Shown: positions 17,437 to 27,975, counted from the stretch's first letter. The stretch is DNA of 64,000 nucleotides from an uncultured Bacteroidales bacterium (GCA_947167075.1 CAMVGR010000001.1:124001-188000), one strand, 5' to 3'. Numbers and translations: made by a program. The notes: generated from the sequence alone by a model not told the origin.

Positions 17437-19522
17437 TGTTGTATATCTTCACCTTGTATTTAGCATTCAGTTCTTCTGTCAGACGTTGTTCGACCTCGTT
17501 TTGCCAGGCGTTGAGGTAGTAGCCTCGGGCTTCGTTGCGTCCTTTAAGTGTACGGGGGAGTATCTCGTCGACAACAAGTATGCGGTATCCTTTTTTATAG
17601 GGTTCTTGGTAGATACCCACTTGCCATTGGTCTTTATTCAATATCTGTTGGCGGCCTTGCTCCACTAGTTCGGTGCCGAGCTTGACAATGTTCTCATCGG
17701 AGTACTTGCGGCGGTCTATCTTGTTCAGAAGCAGTTGGCGTATTTCGCTACTGCTCATATTCTTCTTGTGTGCTTTGGTGATGATCTTCAAAGCTTTTGA
17801 GGAGGAGAGTGCATTGCTGTTGGTAATCTCGAATATCGAGACACGGGCACGAGTGTTGAAGAAAAAGATGGAGTCGGTGGGGTCGGTAAGGCTTTTCTTT
17901 TTGCTCTCTCGATCGAAAAACTCGGCGAATCCAATGCTGTCTTCCTGGGCTTTACGCCAGATCATGGCATCGTTGTAGTTGAAAATGATTAGGCCGCGGC
18001 GGTACTCGTTTACGATGTTTGCGAACTCGGGATACTCGTTTTCTAGCTGACTGTCAGCATAGTCTATGCTAACACTGTCGATAAAGTCGTTGAAATAACG
18101 TCGTACAAATACCCCCATGTTTTCATGAATACCTTTGGTCTGATGGGTGGAGATGTATTTCGCGACATCGAGCGAAGTGTAGTTTTTGGAGGGTGTGGAG
18201 ACTAGTCGTGTGGTGTCGGTGAAATCGGAAGGTGTGATGACCCACTTGCCTCGGAAAACACTGTCAGGGATATTCTTCACCAGTTCGTCCAACGATGCCA
18301 TCATTAAGGGCGGCGTTTTGGTGCTTTTCTTTTTCTTGGTGGTGGTGCTGGCTTTGGGAGTCTTGGTGTAGTCAATGATATTATACTTCTCGATACAGGT
18401 CTTTGCGAATGCCTTGCGAGAGGCGTTGCCACGTTGATCGCGGGCCATGCGTTGTTTGTAAATGGCTTTCATCTCATCGAAGGGGGCGAGAGTATCGTGC
18501 TGCTGAAGCATGATGATATGCCATCCGTATCGTGTGTAGAAGGGTTTGCTTATCTCCCCGTCTTTCATTTTTGCCAGCTGATGAATGTATTCTGGCGGAA
18601 GTTGGGATAGGCTAGCATCCGACAGCAGTCCTCCGGAGTTGGAAGTACTCTTGTCGTCGCTTTGCCTAGCAAGGTGAGCAAATTCGGCTCCGTCCTCCAG
18701 CTGTTTGTATATCATGTTGATGTCGCTGGCACGATGAATGCTGTCAGGGCTGCTGAGCCATATATGGGCCATGGTGACTTTTCCGAAAAGTCCTTCCACT
18801 CTATCCAGCACTTTAATGATGTGATAGCCATATCGGGTTCTAACAGGGCGGCTGACTTCACCTACTTTCAAACCGTATGCAGCATTCTCGAACGGATACA
18901 CCATATCGAATACTGTAAAGTACCCCAAATCGCCTTCGTTTGGACGGGGTTGTGCTCCAGGGTTATGCTTAAGCCGATACGAGGTGGCTACATCGTTGAA
19001 ATCCTCACCATCCTTAACAATGCGATTATAAAGTTCCATCGCGGTATTGTAGTATTCGATGGTGTCCTCGTCAGTGCAGCTGGGTGGAATAGTAATTAGT
19101 ATATGGGCTGCATGGATGGAGTAGTGGTTTCTCTCGTAGGCCTCTGCAAGGATTCTTTTCAATTCCGAGGAGTCAATCAGGTATGGTGCTGCCAGGTCAC
19201 TACGGTAGCGAGCTAACTCACGTCTCAAGCGTTTGGCGGTGTCGAATCCTTTCTCGTGTGCATCTAGGAGTTTGGCACGAAATGTAGCATACAGATCTGC
19301 ATACTCTGTTAGGGCTTTTTGCTTGTCTGTCTGAGTGGTAAAACGTCCTTTCTGTATTTGGTTCCCGTAATTGTTATTGAATTCCTTCATGAATTCCGAC
19401 TGACGAATCTGCGATCCTCCTACTTCGATTACTACAGGATCGTCAGATTTTTGGGCTAGAGCGTCGATAGGCAGTGCAGAGATACATAATACTGCGATTA
19501 CTAAAGATGCTATCCTTTTCAT
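17411..19522 (-). CDS. Large peptidyl-prolyl isomerase with two parvulin domains
   Basis: 703 residues from ATG at 19522, chosen because MKRIASLVIAVLCISALPIDALAQ is a clean signal peptide; an upstream TTG in frame would bury it. Parvulin domain 1 is at about 130-230 (HAAHILITIPPSC, RYGYHIIKVLDR) and domain 2 at about 240-340 (MAHIWLSSPDS, RYGWHIIMLQQ). A long helical C-terminal half follows. A Lys/Thr-rich linker (about 395-410) splits the halves. It is a periplasmic folding factor in the operon with guaB upstream and two more SurA proteins downstream. Confidence 0.9.
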   Translation of the reverse strand: MKRIASLVIAVLCISALPIDALAQKSDDPVVIEVGGSQIRQSEFMKEFNNNYGNQIQKGRFTTQTDKQKALTEYADLYATFRAKLLDAHEKGFDTAKRLRRELARYRSDLAAPYLIDSSELKRILAEAYERNHYSIHAAHILITIPPSCTDEDTIEYYNTAMELYNRIVKDGEDFNDVATSYRLKHNPGAQPRPNEGDLGYFTVFDMVYPFENAAYGLKVGEVSRPVRTRYGYHIIKVLDRVEGLFGKVTMAHIWLSSPDSIHRASDINMIYKQLEDGAEFAHLARQSDDKSTSNSGGLLSDASLSQLPPEYIHQLAKMKDGEISKPFYTRYGWHIIMLQQHDTLAPFDEMKAIYKQRMARDQRGNASRKAFAKTCIEKYNIIDYTKTPKASTTTKKKKSTKTPPLMMASLDELVKNIPDSVFRGKWVITPSDFTDTTRLVSTPSKNYTSLDVAKYISTHQTKGIHENMGVFVRRYFNDFIDSVSIDYADSQLENEYPEFANIVNEYRRGLIIFNYNDAMIWRKAQEDSIGFAEFFDRESKKKSLTDPTDSIFFFNTRARVSIFEITNSNALSSSKALKIITKAHKKNMSSSEIRQLLLNKIDRRKYSDENIVKLGTELVEQGRQQILNKDQWQVGIYQEPYKKGYRILVVDEILPRTLKGRNEARGYYLNAWQNEVEQRLTEELNAKYKVKIYNNVLSKISF

Positions 19523-19555
19523 TGACAAAGGGGTTGTGTTTGGAGTGTTGTTCAA

Positions 19556-21028
19556 TTAACGAGAGTAGTTTGGTGCCTCGCGAGTGATTGCAATATCGTG
19601 GGGGTGGCTTTCTGTGCGACCGGCTGCAGTGATTCTGATGAACTTTGCTTTCTGCAGATCACTAATTGTAGCACTGCCTGTATAGCCCATGCCGGCTTTC
19701 AATCCACCGACCATTTGGTAGAGCACTTCGCTGAGGGTGCCTTTATAGGGTACGCGTCCCACGACACCTTCTGGAACAAGCTTCTTCGCATCGGTCTCTT
19801 TATCTTGGAAGTAACGGTCTTTAGAGCCACTTTGCATGGCCTCGAGCGAGCCCATGCCGCGGTAGCTTTTGAATTTACGACCTTCAAAGATGATTGTCTC
19901 GCCCGGAGCTTCATCGACACCAGCCACTAGCGATCCCACCATTACGGAGCTGGCTCCTGCTGCCAATGCCTTTACGATGTCGCCGCTGTAGCGTATGCCA
20001 CCGTCGGCAATGACGGGTACATCATATCCTTTTTGCTTCAGTGCACCGCACACTTCGCAGATGGCGGTGAGCTGTGGTACGCCGATTCCGGCAACAATGC
20101 GGGTGGAACAGATGGAACCTGGTCCTATGCCCACTTTAATGGCATCGGCTCCAGCTTCGGCCAACATGAGGGCTGCCTCTCCTGTAGCGATGTTGCCAAC
20201 AATGACATCGATGTTGGTATATTTCTCTTTTACCCGCCGGAGGGCATCCACCACACGCACCGAGTGTCCGTGTGCTGTGTCGATCACTATGGCATCGGCA
20301 CCGGCGTGTACCAAAGCGTCTACGCGGTCCATCATGTCGGGGGTGATGCCTACACCAGCGGCCACCTGCAAACGTCCATTGCTGTCTTTGCATGCACTGG
20401 GACGTTCTTTGGTCTTCATAATGTCGCGATAGGTGATTAGTCCCATAAACTGGCCCTGCTTGTTCACCACTGGCAGCTTCTCTATCTTGTGTTGTTGAAG
20501 TATGTCTGTGGCTTCGGCGAATGTGGTACCTTCGTGTGTGGTGATCAGTTTGGTGATCATGATCTCGCTCAGGGGGCGCTCCATGTCGCGCTCGAAGCGT
20601 AGGTCCCTGTTGGTCACCATGCCAATCAGCATCTTGTTCTCGTCCACAATTGGAATGCCACCGATACCGTATTCTTCCATCAGATGGAGGGCATCTTTCA
20701 CCTTGGCATCTTTGCTCAGTGTGATGGGGTCGATTATCATTCCGTTTTCGGCTCGTTTTACTTTGCGCACTTCATTGGCTTGACGTTCGATACTCATGTT
20801 CTTGTGCAACACTCCGATGCCGCCCTCTTGGGCCATTCCGATAGCCATAGCAGCTTCGGTAACGGTGTCCATGGCCGCCGATACCAGTGGTGTGTTGAGC
20901 ATGATGTTCTTAGAGAAACGTGATGCCACCGATACTTCGCGCGGTAGCACTTCCGAATATGCGGGGACGAGCAGCACATCGTCGTAGGTCAGTCCCTCGC
21001 CAATGAATTTAGTCGTATCTGTATACAT
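19556..21028 (-). CDS. guaB: IMP dehydrogenase
   Basis: 490 residues, the usual length. It oxidises IMP to XMP with NAD+, the committed step of GTP synthesis. The TIM barrel is interrupted by a CBS pair (about 97-205). The catalytic loop is [13 protein letters not shown] with Cys307, and the flap holds [10 protein letters not shown]. It is first in the operon with the SurA proteins and MoxR, behind a good promoter. Confidence 0.97.
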   Translation of the reverse strand: MYTDTTKFIGEGLTYDDVLLVPAYSEVLPREVSVASRFSKNIMLNTPLVSAAMDTVTEAAMAIGMAQEGGIGVLHKNMSIERQANEVRKVKRAENGMIIDPITLSKDAKVKDALHLMEEYGIGGIPIVDENKMLIGMVTNRDLRFERDMERPLSEIMITKLITTHEGTTFAEATDILQQHKIEKLPVVNKQGQFMGLITYRDIMKTKERPSACKDSNGRLQVAAGVGITPDMMDRVDALVHAGADAIVIDTAHGHSVRVVDALRRVKEKYTNIDVIVGNIATGEAALMLAEAGADAIKVGIGPGSICSTRIVAGIGVPQLTAICEVCGALKQKGYDVPVIADGGIRYSGDIVKALAAGASSVMVGSLVAGVDEAPGETIIFEGRKFKSYRGMGSLEAMQSGSKDRYFQDKETDAKKLVPEGVVGRVPYKGTLSEVLYQMVGGLKAGMGYTGSATISDLQKAKFIRITAAGRTESHPHDIAITREAPNYSR

Positions 21029-21064
21029 AATTGCGCAGTTATTATTCTTATATTAATTAAATTG

Positions 21065-21096
21065 CAAAGTTACAACTTTTTTCCTATCTAACCAAA
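21065..21096 (-). promoter_or_regulatory. Promoter of guaB operon
   Basis: On the minus strand TTTG (21096-21093), a 20-bp spacer and TAACTTTG (21072-21065) match the Bacteroidota consensus at both boxes. The leader is about 30 nt. The rest of the gap, 21097-21259, holds nothing else I can name. Confidence 0.85.
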
Positions 21097-21259
21097 TAAA
21101 AATATTGTTGTCTTTCTGTACGGATTGATTATTAGTGTGTTAGTAGTGTCACGGTGTCGGCTCTCAGGTGGCGAATCTGCTTCAAGATTGTAGTCAGATA
21201 GGCAAATCCGACGGCCTCTCCTTCCTGCTTTAATTGGGTAGTGGGTGCCCAATGTGCTC

Positions 21260-21886
21260 CTATTTGCGGAGGGGCAGGTAGATTACTTTTTTGGTTTCGA
21301 AGTATTCTTCGTCAAAGAATTGGGCTATGTCCCACGTTCTGACCTTGTGTCTGAAGGGGAACAATTCTGCTTTTAGGTCGCCTCCTTTAAGGTAGAGGAT
21401 GCCGTTGTTGAGGGGATGGAACTGTGATGTAGATATTTTGTTTTTCACCCAGGGAACGAACTCGCTAAGTGTGGTTACTGCTCTCGACACCACGAAGTCG
21501 AACTCGCCCTCCACCTGCTCTGCTCTCGATTGGATGGCATGTGCATTGGTTAGCCCGATGTGGTCTATCACATCGTTCACCACTTTGATCTTTTTGCCTA
21601 TCGAATCCACAAGGGTGAACCGTGTGTCAGGGAACATGATGGCCAATGGTATGCCCGGGAAGCCTCCGCCTGTGCCCACATCAAGAATCTCGCACATGGG
21701 CTTGAACGAAATCACTTTGGCGATGGCCAGCGAGTGCAGCACATGGTGTTCGAAGAAATGATCCATGTCCTTGCGTGAGATGACATTGATTTTCGAATTC
21801 CACTCTTCGTATAAAGGTGACAGAGCGGCAAACTGTTCGCGTTGCCGCTCTGTGAGGTTCGGAAAGTATTTTGTTAGGGTGTCCAT
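21260..21886 (-). CDS. rsmG: 16S rRNA (guanine-527-N7) methyltransferase
   Basis: 208 residues. The SAM-binding motif EILDVGTGGGFPGIPLAI lies at about 67-84, with the RsmG motif VVSRAVTTLSEFVPWV downstream. It makes m7G527 in 16S rRNA; its loss gives low-level streptomycin resistance in other bacteria. It follows rpoD by 3 bp, so it is co-transcribed with the sigma factor. Confidence 0.95.
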   Translation of the reverse strand: MDTLTKYFPNLTERQREQFAALSPLYEEWNSKINVISRKDMDHFFEHHVLHSLAIAKVISFKPMCEILDVGTGGGFPGIPLAIMFPDTRFTLVDSIGKKIKVVNDVIDHIGLTNAHAIQSRAEQVEGEFDFVVSRAVTTLSEFVPWVKNKISTSQFHPLNNGILYLKGGDLKAELFPFRHKVRTWDIAQFFDEEYFETKKVIYLPLRK

Positions 21887-21889
21887 CGG

Positions 21890-22750
21890 TTACAGATACT
21901 GCTGCAGGTGTTTGCTCTTGCTGCTGTTCTTTAGCCTTTTCAGCCCTTTCTCTTTTATCTGGCGCACACGTTCTCTGGTGAGGTTGTATTTCATGGCGAT
22001 TTCGTCCAGGCTCAGCGGGTGGGGAAGACCGATGCCAAAGTACATTTTGATCACCCCCCGTTCGTATTCGGTCAGGGTGGATAGGCAACGCTCTATCTCT
22101 TGCGACAGGCTCTCCTGCATCAGTTTGCTGTCGGTGGGCGGAGTGTCCTCGTTGGGAAGCACATCCACAAAGTTCACATCCTCGTCGCTAGCCAGTGGTG
22201 CATCGATGCTCACATGGCGACCGCTGATACCCATTATGGCCTTGATCTTGTCTTCGGGAATGTCCAGCATGTCTGCCAATTCTTCTTCTGACGGGGGGCG
22301 CTCCAGTTTCTGTTCCAGTTTGGCAATCTCTTTCTTCATTTTGTTGAGGGCTCCTAGCTGGTTCGACGGGAGGCGGACGATGCGGCTGTTTTCTGCTATG
22401 GCTTGCAGGATGCTTTGGCGAATCCACCATACGGCGTACGAGATGAATTTGAATCCACGGGTTTCGTCAAATCTTTTGGCGGCTTTGATAAGTCCAAGAT
22501 TCCCTTCGTTTATTAGGTCGGGCAATGACAAACCCTGGTTTTGGTATTGTTTTGCCACCGACACAACAAACCTCAGGTTGGCCTTGGTCAGGCGTTCGAG
22601 GGCTTGTTGGTCGCCTTGTTTGATTCGCTGTGCCAGTTGCACCTCCTGCTCAGGGGTGAGCAACTCTTCGCTGCAGATGTCCTGCAGATATTTGTCCAGC
22701 GATTTTATGTCACGGTTGGTAATCGAATGGGTAATCTTCAGTTGTCTCAT
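21890..22750 (-). CDS. rpoD: Primary RNA polymerase sigma factor (sigma-70/SigABfr type)
   Basis: 286 residues, the short form of the Bacteroidota, with little of region 1.1. Region 1.2 starts at about 18 ([23 protein letters not shown]). Region 2 contains [17 protein letters not shown] and the -10 recognition helix [14 protein letters not shown]. Region 3 follows, and region 4.2 has [27 protein letters not shown]. This factor reads TTTG/TAnnTTTG promoters, the type found throughout this window. No clear copy of that promoter was seen before rpoD itself. Confidence 0.95.
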   Translation of the reverse strand: MRQLKITHSITNRDIKSLDKYLQDICSEELLTPEQEVQLAQRIKQGDQQALERLTKANLRFVVSVAKQYQNQGLSLPDLINEGNLGLIKAAKRFDETRGFKFISYAVWWIRQSILQAIAENSRIVRLPSNQLGALNKMKKEIAKLEQKLERPPSEEELADMLDIPEDKIKAIMGISGRHVSIDAPLASDEDVNFVDVLPNEDTPPTDSKLMQESLSQEIERCLSTLTEYERGVIKMYFGIGLPHPLSLDEIAMKYNLTRERVRQIKEKGLKRLKNSSKSKHLQQYL

Positions 22751-22875
22751 ACGCTTTCACTTTTGTTCCACAAATTCTTACCCAATAACGCAGAAAAATA
22801 TATTTTGTTACGTCCAAAAAACATTTTTTTGGAAAATTATTTTCTTTTCCCCGAAAATTATTGAAGATTAATACG

Positions 22876-22883
22876 TATCTTTG
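22876..22883 (+). promoter_or_regulatory. Promoter -7 box of small lipoprotein gene
   Basis: TATCTTTG followed by CATT matches TAnnTTTG, 65 bp before the ATG. It lies in the region shared with the divergent rpoD. Confidence 0.65.
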
Positions 22884-22947
22884 CATTCGGAAACGAAAGA
22901 TGAATCGTTGGTCCATTTTGATGTAATAAACAAAAAAATAATAGATT

Positions 22948-23400
22948 ATGAACAGAAAAAGATTTTTAATGCCAGTCATGGTAGCCCTTTTTGCAGCGCT
23001 GTTTGCCACTTCGTGCGGCCCTGATGCAATCATCGAGGGGAGCCAGACTCGTGTCATGCAAGCCACCGTCTATCGCAATCAGTGGAAGGATAGTGGCGTG
23101 GGCTATCTATGGTGCAGCTTCGAATGGGATGCTCTGACCCCCAACGCCTTGAAATATGGCAATATCGCTGCCTATATCTACGAGGACGAACGTCAGTGCC
23201 CACTTCCCCATGTCATTCCCGTCACCTATAATGTGAACGGCGACGATGTCGTGGTGCCGGAAAACTTCCGCTACGATGTGGAGACAGGTGTCATTACCTT
23301 CATCATGCAAGACCTCGACGGTGCTATGCCAGAGGACATCAACGAAGACTTTATCTTCCGCGCAGTGGTCACTGTTCCGCAGCAGTACTTGATCGATTAG
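22948..23400 (+). CDS. Small putative lipoprotein of unknown function, 150 aa
   Basis: 150 residues with a lipoprotein signal (MNRKRFLMPVMVALFAALF, then ATSCGPD; lipid-modified Cys23). The mature part is about 125 residues, acidic and rich in aromatic and valine residues (GYLWCSFEWDALTP, DDVVVPENFRYDVETGVITF), suggesting a compact beta domain. I do not recognise a named family. It stands alone with its own promoter and terminator, so it is likely expressed as a single gene. Confidence 0.85.
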   Translation: MNRKRFLMPVMVALFAALFATSCGPDAIIEGSQTRVMQATVYRNQWKDSGVGYLWCSFEWDALTPNALKYGNIAAYIYEDERQCPLPHVIPVTYNVNGDDVVVPENFRYDVETGVITFIMQDLDGAMPEDINEDFIFRAVVTVPQQYLID

Positions 23401-23451
23401 GACAGAAGATTATCAGAATCAAGTCCGACAACTCACAGTCGAACTTTCAGA

Positions 23452-23485
23452 AAGGGGGAGGGTAGCGTGTGCTGCCGTCCCCCTT
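23452..23485 (+). terminator. Terminator of the lipoprotein gene
   Basis: AAGGGGGAGGGTAGC pairs with GCTGCCGTCCCCCTT across a GTGT loop with two or three mismatches, then TCTTATTG. Confidence 0.75.
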
Positions 23486-23643
23486 CTTATTGTAACCATA
23501 CTGAGTGACAGCCTTTTTACAATCGGAAATCACCCTTCTGCCAGTGCTGAGTGTGAGGTTGGAATATAATACTCTGATAATAAGTCAGATATAGCCTTAC
23601 CGTAAATATAATCGATTGTAATACAGGTCTTCGCCGAGTCTGC

Positions 23644-23722
23644 ACCGTACTTCATCCGTACATGCACCGTACATGCACCGTAGATGCACCGTGACGGCTC
23701 GACCCATTGGCGGAGCATCTAC
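23644..23722 (+). repeat. 11-bp unit array, family A, copy c, with conserved tail
   Basis: Five units (23644-23698) end ACTTCA, ACATGC, ACATGC, AGATGC and GACGGC. A 24-bp tail follows, ending CGGAGCATCTAC at 23711-23722. It lies between the convergent lipoprotein gene and folD. The remainder of this 434-bp gap holds only the two terminators. Confidence 0.95.
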
Positions 23723-23785
23723 GTAACATTTTGTTTGGGCGAAGGGAGTAATACTGCTGTGCAGAGGGGGTTATACCAAAAGAAT

Positions 23786-23812
23786 AAGGGCACCAATACG
23801 GTTGGTACCCTT
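23786..23812 (-). terminator. Terminator of folD
   Basis: On the minus strand AAGGGTACC pairs with GGTGCCCTT (one mismatch, 9-base loop) and is followed by ATTCTTTTGG. It lies 22 bp after the folD stop. Confidence 0.75.
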
Positions 23813-23834
23813 TCGTATATATTTGTAAAGCGGT

Positions 23835-24767
23835 CTACTTGTTGTTGCGCTTATAGGCCAGCAGTGTGTTCTCCAATAGCGACACGATGGTGAGCGGTCC
23901 CACACCGCCCGGAACGGGGGTTACCCAACTGCATAGTGGATCCACCTCTTGGTGTTTCACATCGCCGATGATGCGATAGCCGCTTTTTTTGCTTTCGTCG
24001 GGAATGCGGTGGATGCCCACATCGATCACCACAGCACCGGGCTTCACCATGTCGGCGGTGACGAATTCGGGTTTTCCGATGGCCACGATGAGTATGTCGG
24101 CTTGGCGGGTCAGTTCGGCAAGGTTGCGAGTGCGGCTGTGGCAGAGGGTTACCGTACAGTCGAAACCCTTACGTGAGAGCAGGTTGGCAACCGGCGTGCC
24201 CACGATATTGCTGCGCCCGATCACGACGCAGTGTTTCCCTTCGGTCTCGATGCCGTTGCGTTTCAGCAGTGTGCAGATGCCCATCGGGGTGGCCGGTACA
24301 AAACATTCTTGCCCTAGCACCATGCGTCCGACGTTGATGGGGGTGAATCCGTCTACATCCTTGTTAGGCGATATGGCATTGATGATTTTCTGTTCGTCGA
24401 TATGTTTGGGGAGAGGCAGCTGCACAATGAAGCCGTCGATGTCGGGGTCTGAATTGAGAAACTCAATGCTTTCCAATAGTTGTTGCTCGGAGGTGGATTC
24501 GCTCATCCGGTAGACCGAGGAGGTGAATCCCACTTCATGGCTCGACTTCTCCTTGCTGGCGACGTAGGTTTGGCTGGCTCCGTCGTTGCCCACTATGATG
24601 GCGGCAAGGTGGGGGGCGCGATGGCCATCGGCAGTGAGTTGGCGCACTTCGTTGGCTATCTCTTCTTTGATTTGCAGGGCCAATGATTTGCCATCAAGGA
24701 TTTTCACCTCTTCGCCACCTTTCTTTGCAGAGTTGGTTGGCTTGGCATCTGTATATTTTTCTTGCAT
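23835..24767 (-). CDS. folD: Methylenetetrahydrofolate dehydrogenase/cyclohydrolase
   Basis: 310 residues from ATG at 24767. Interconverts methylene-, methenyl- and formyl-tetrahydrofolate with NADP+. Family motifs are [45 protein letters not shown] and [12 protein letters not shown]. The first 20 residues ([11 protein letters not shown]...) have no counterpart in FolD proteins that I know. A GTG in frame at about 24707 would start the protein as [13 protein letters not shown], the normal FolD beginning, so that may be the true start. Confidence 0.95.
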   Translation of the reverse strand: MQEKYTDAKPTNSAKKGGEEVKILDGKSLALQIKEEIANEVRQLTADGHRAPHLAAIIVGNDGASQTYVASKEKSSHEVGFTSSVYRMSESTSEQQLLESIEFLNSDPDIDGFIVQLPLPKHIDEQKIINAISPNKDVDGFTPINVGRMVLGQECFVPATPMGICTLLKRNGIETEGKHCVVIGRSNIVGTPVANLLSRKGFDCTVTLCHSRTRNLAELTRQADILIVAIGKPEFVTADMVKPGAVVIDVGIHRIPDESKKSGYRIIGDVKHQEVDPLCSWVTPVPGGVGPLTIVSLLENTLLAYKRNNK

Positions 24768-24822
24768 AGTGTTGTTGTGATAAAAATCGTTAGGGTTTAA
24801 TTCAGTTTTCGGGATAAATGGC

Positions 24823-26142
24823 CTATTTTTTACGACGTATGGGCATCTTGCCGCCGTTTTTGCTTACCATTTTCATCACTTTGCGGGTGTCGTCGAACTG
24901 TTTCAGAAAACGGTTCAACTCCTGAATACTACGTCCGCTACCGTTGGCGATGCGCTGTTTGCGGCTACCGTTGAGGCATTGCGGGTGCTGGCGTTCGTAG
25001 GGGGTCATGCTTCCTATCATGGCTTCGATGGGCAGGAAGGCGTCGTCGCTGATTTCCACGTTCTTGGTCACCTTGTCCATTCCTGGTATCATGCTCACCA
25101 GGTCTTTCATCGATCCCATCTTTTTTATCTGGTTCACCTGCGAGAGGAAGTCTTCGAAGTTGTATTCGTCCCGCACCAGTTTCTTCTGTATGCGGCGAGC
25201 TTCTTGTTCGTCGTATTGCTCCTGTGCACGCTCCACGAGGCTCACTACGTCACCCATGCCGAGAATACGGTTGGCCATACGGTCGGGATGGAATACGTCG
25301 AGGGCATCCATCTTCTCGCCGATGCTTACGAATTTGATGGGTTTCTGGACCGTGTAGCGGATGGTGAGCGCCGCACCACCTCGTGTGTCGCCGTCGAGTT
25401 TGGAGAGAACCACACCGTCGAAGTCGATGCGGTCGTTGAACGACTTGGCTGTGTTGACGGCATCCTGGCCGGTCATGGAGTCGACGACGAAGAGGGTTTC
25501 CTGGGGTTGTAGTTCGCGTTTGAGGGAGGCGATTTCGTTCATCATCTCCTCGTCGACAGCCAGTCGTCCGGCGGTATCGACGATAACGACGTTGATGCCG
25601 TTGCTCTTAGCGTGCTTAATGGCATTCTGTGCTATCTGCACAGGGTTCTTGTTGCCCTCCTCGGAATAGACCTGTACACCCACTTGTGCACCAAGCGTCT
25701 GCAGCTGGCTGATAGCAGCCGGTCGATACACGTCGCCTGCCACCAGCAGAACCTGCTTGCCTCGCTTGTTTTTCAGCATATTGGCAAGCTTGGCAGAGAA
25801 GGTAGTCTTACCGGAACCCTGCAGTCCAGCTACAAGTACCACAGCAGGCTGCCCCTTGACGTTGATTTCGACCGATTCCGACCCCATCAGTTCGGTCAGC
25901 TTTTCATGGACAATCTTGACCATCAGTTGGCCAGGCTCAATGCTGCTAATCACGTTGCGACCCATCGCCTCTGCTTTCACCTTGTCGGTGAATTCTTTGG
26001 CTATTGGATAGCTTACATCGGCATCGAGCAGTGCCTTACGTACTTCTTTAACGGTTTCGGCTACGTTGATATCGGTGATGCTTCCTTTGCCTCTAAGGGA
26101 GTGTAAAGCTTTCTCTATCTTGCTACTAAGGTTCTCAAACAT
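24823..26142 (-). CDS. ffh: Signal recognition particle protein Ffh (SRP54)
   Basis: 439 residues. N domain about 1-90. The G domain has P-loop GLQGSGKTT (106-114), DTAGR and [14 protein letters not shown]. The C-terminal methionine-rich M domain has [16 protein letters not shown]. It ends in a basic MPIRRKK tail. It binds signal sequences and 4.5S RNA and docks with FtsY. Monocistronic, with a promoter 28 bp upstream. Confidence 0.97.
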   Translation of the reverse strand: MFENLSSKIEKALHSLRGKGSITDINVAETVKEVRKALLDADVSYPIAKEFTDKVKAEAMGRNVISSIEPGQLMVKIVHEKLTELMGSESVEINVKGQPAVVLVAGLQGSGKTTFSAKLANMLKNKRGKQVLLVAGDVYRPAAISQLQTLGAQVGVQVYSEEGNKNPVQIAQNAIKHAKSNGINVVIVDTAGRLAVDEEMMNEIASLKRELQPQETLFVVDSMTGQDAVNTAKSFNDRIDFDGVVLSKLDGDTRGGAALTIRYTVQKPIKFVSIGEKMDALDVFHPDRMANRILGMGDVVSLVERAQEQYDEQEARRIQKKLVRDEYNFEDFLSQVNQIKKMGSMKDLVSMIPGMDKVTKNVEISDDAFLPIEAMIGSMTPYERQHPQCLNGSRKQRIANGSGRSIQELNRFLKQFDDTRKVMKMVSKNGGKMPIRRKK

Positions 26143-26169
26143 GGCTCATGTTGTACTATTATCAGACTG

Positions 26170-26203
26170 CAAAGATACGAAATCTTTCTGAAAGAGAAGC
26201 AAA
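26170..26203 (-). promoter_or_regulatory. Promoter of ffh
   Basis: Minus-strand TATCTTTG at 26177-26170 followed by CAG. A TTTG lies at 26203-26200, with a 22-bp spacer, one longer than ideal. Confidence 0.65.
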
Positions 26204-26289
26204 ATTATTTTAGTAATGCATGTTGCGATGCCTAATGTATGAGCTGTGCAATAATACTCCTTGTTGTACGTTATGGAATTGTGAACAGT

Positions 26290-27411
26290 ATGTATAATGT
26301 CCGTCATACCCAGCATGGTGAAGAGGAACGAGTGATGTCGATGTACGACCACTCTCGTTCGGTGATGCGTTCCATGGGCAATACCACACAATGGGAAGGC
26401 TACCCTACACGTGAACAGCTGGATCGTGACATCATGCTTGGCAATTCCTATGTAGTATGCAGGGACAACACGCCTGTAGGCACCTTTGCACTGGTGCCAG
26501 GAATAGAACCTACCTATGATGTCATCGTGCATGGGCGTTGGATCGACACTGTGCACCCCTATACCACCGTCCACCGGTTGGCCTGTGCAGATGGCGTTAG
26601 GGGTATTGCTAAAGCGGCTTTCGACCATGCCAAGTCGCAGTTTGCATATGTTCGTTTCGATACTCATGAGAGCAACCCTGTGATGAGACACGTGGCTGAA
26701 CGGGATGGCTTTGTGTATAGCGGCATAGTCTTTATGGCCGACAGCACCGAAAGATTGGCCTACGAGTGGTGGCGATGGGACGAAGTGGATGCAGCTCTCA
26801 AGTCCTATGTGGAAGAAAGTGTATTGCCACAGTACGACCACTTTGACGCTGCACACCGTCGCGAGCATGCCAGGCGTGTGATTGCTCGCAGCATACTGCT
26901 AGGAACCAGGTTGGGATTGGAGGCGAACACACTGTATGTTGCTGCAGCCTTGCACGACGTGGGGCTGGCGTTTGGACGTGATGTGCACCACCTTGAGGGA
27001 GGCAGAATGGTGAGAGAAAACCAACTATTGCACCAATGGTTCGACCAACGGACGATAGAAATGATTGCCCAAGCGGTGGAAGACCATAGAGCTTCGGCCA
27101 ACCAACCCCCGCGAAGCCTATATGGAAAGGTACTAGCAGAGGCGGACCGCGACGTGGAGCCAGAGCGCATTGTCCGTCGCACGGTGGAGTACGGTATGTC
27201 TCATTATCCCGAGTTGGACCGCGAGGGGCATTGGCAACGCACGTTGCAACATCTGCAAGAGAAGTATTCTTCACAGGGCTATATCAAGTTGTGGCTTGAG
27301 GAATCGCCCAATGCCGAGCCATTGGCCGAATTGCGACAGTTGATCAAGGACAGGGATGCCCTTCGGGTGCTGTTTGATCGAATATACGAAGCTGAACGTA
27401 AACTACAATAA
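26290..27411 (+). CDS. GNAT acetyltransferase fused to an HD phosphohydrolase domain
   Basis: About 373 residues from ATG at 26290; a GTG at 26281 and an earlier frame start are alternatives. The N-terminal part (about 1-165) is a GNAT domain: SYVVCRDNTPVGTFALVPG, then the acetyl-CoA region and the KSQFAYVRFDTHESNPVMRHVAERDGF strand-helix. The C-terminal part (about 190-370) is an HD domain, with AHRREHARRV, AAALHDVGLAF and a further DHRAS motif, then EADRD. HD proteins hydrolyse phosphoesters in nucleotides or cyclic dinucleotides. The pairing of activities is unusual. It sits 9 bp before a DUF456 gene. Confidence 0.85.
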   Translation: MYNVRHTQHGEEERVMSMYDHSRSVMRSMGNTTQWEGYPTREQLDRDIMLGNSYVVCRDNTPVGTFALVPGIEPTYDVIVHGRWIDTVHPYTTVHRLACADGVRGIAKAAFDHAKSQFAYVRFDTHESNPVMRHVAERDGFVYSGIVFMADSTERLAYEWWRWDEVDAALKSYVEESVLPQYDHFDAAHRREHARRVIARSILLGTRLGLEANTLYVAAALHDVGLAFGRDVHHLEGGRMVRENQLLHQWFDQRTIEMIAQAVEDHRASANQPPRSLYGKVLAEADRDVEPERIVRRTVEYGMSHYPELDREGHWQRTLQHLQEKYSSQGYIKLWLEESPNAEPLAELRQLIKDRDALRVLFDRIYEAERKLQ

Positions 27412-27420
27412 CTTTTGAAT

Positions 27421-27909
27421 ATGAATACAGTATTGATTATTCTAGCATTTGTATGTCTGTTGGTAGGCGTGGTGGCTGTCTTCACTCCTTTTCCACCAGC
27501 AGTACCTGTGGCTTGGTTAGGCCTGCTGTTGGCCCGTTTGGGTGGCTTACCGATAAGTACAGGCTGGCTTGTATGGGCTGCAGTGGTAGGCTCGTTACTG
27601 ATGGTGTTGGACTACATTGTCCCGATCTGGACAACCAAGAAGTTTGGTGGTTCGAAATGGGGAGTGTGGGGATGCACAATAGGTCTACTGGTGGCGGTGA
27701 TTGGCCTTCCCTTTGGCCCAGGGGGTCTGGTGGGTGTCTTTTTCTGGCCCTTTGTGGGTGCCTTTGTGGGAGAATATTTGAAGCAACGCGACATGCACCT
27801 GGCTCTAAAGGCTGCATGGGGTGCCTTTATGGGCATCATGACGGGCTCGTTGGCCAAGGTGGTCTATGCCATTATTCTGATAATTAAAGTGATTATAGCC
27901 CTTATTTAG
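27421..27909 (+). CDS. DUF456 family membrane protein
   Basis: 162 residues, almost wholly hydrophobic, with about five transmembrane segments and glycine-rich turns (GLPFGPGGLVGVFFWPFVGAFVGEYL), typical of DUF456. The function is unknown. ATG at 27421 is preferred over a TTG two codons earlier. It follows the GNAT-HD gene by 9 bp and ends in a strong terminator, so the two form an operon. Confidence 0.9.
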   Translation: MNTVLIILAFVCLLVGVVAVFTPFPPAVPVAWLGLLLARLGGLPISTGWLVWAAVVGSLLMVLDYIVPIWTTKKFGGSKWGVWGCTIGLLVAVIGLPFGPGGLVGVFFWPFVGAFVGEYLKQRDMHLALKAAWGAFMGIMTGSLAKVVYAIILIIKVIIALI

Positions 27910-27929
27910 CAAGGTCTGGCTAGATAAAA

Positions 27930-27956
27930 AAAGAGCACCCTCGGGGTGCTCTTTTT
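27930..27956. terminator. Bidirectional terminator
   Basis: AAAGAGCACCC pairs perfectly with GGGTGCTCTTT across TCG, with A-rich and T-rich flanks. It serves DUF456 (+) and the outer-membrane protein gene (-). Confidence 0.93.
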
Positions 27957-27975
27957 GTGTTCTGCATACAGAAGT

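Noticed and set aside
21120-21259. A short protein-like reading (…TTILKQIRHLRAD…) on the minus strand after rsmG
   Set aside because: Only about 40 open codons beyond the rsmG stop, no start codon outside rsmG and no recognised family; an open run of this length is expected by chance.
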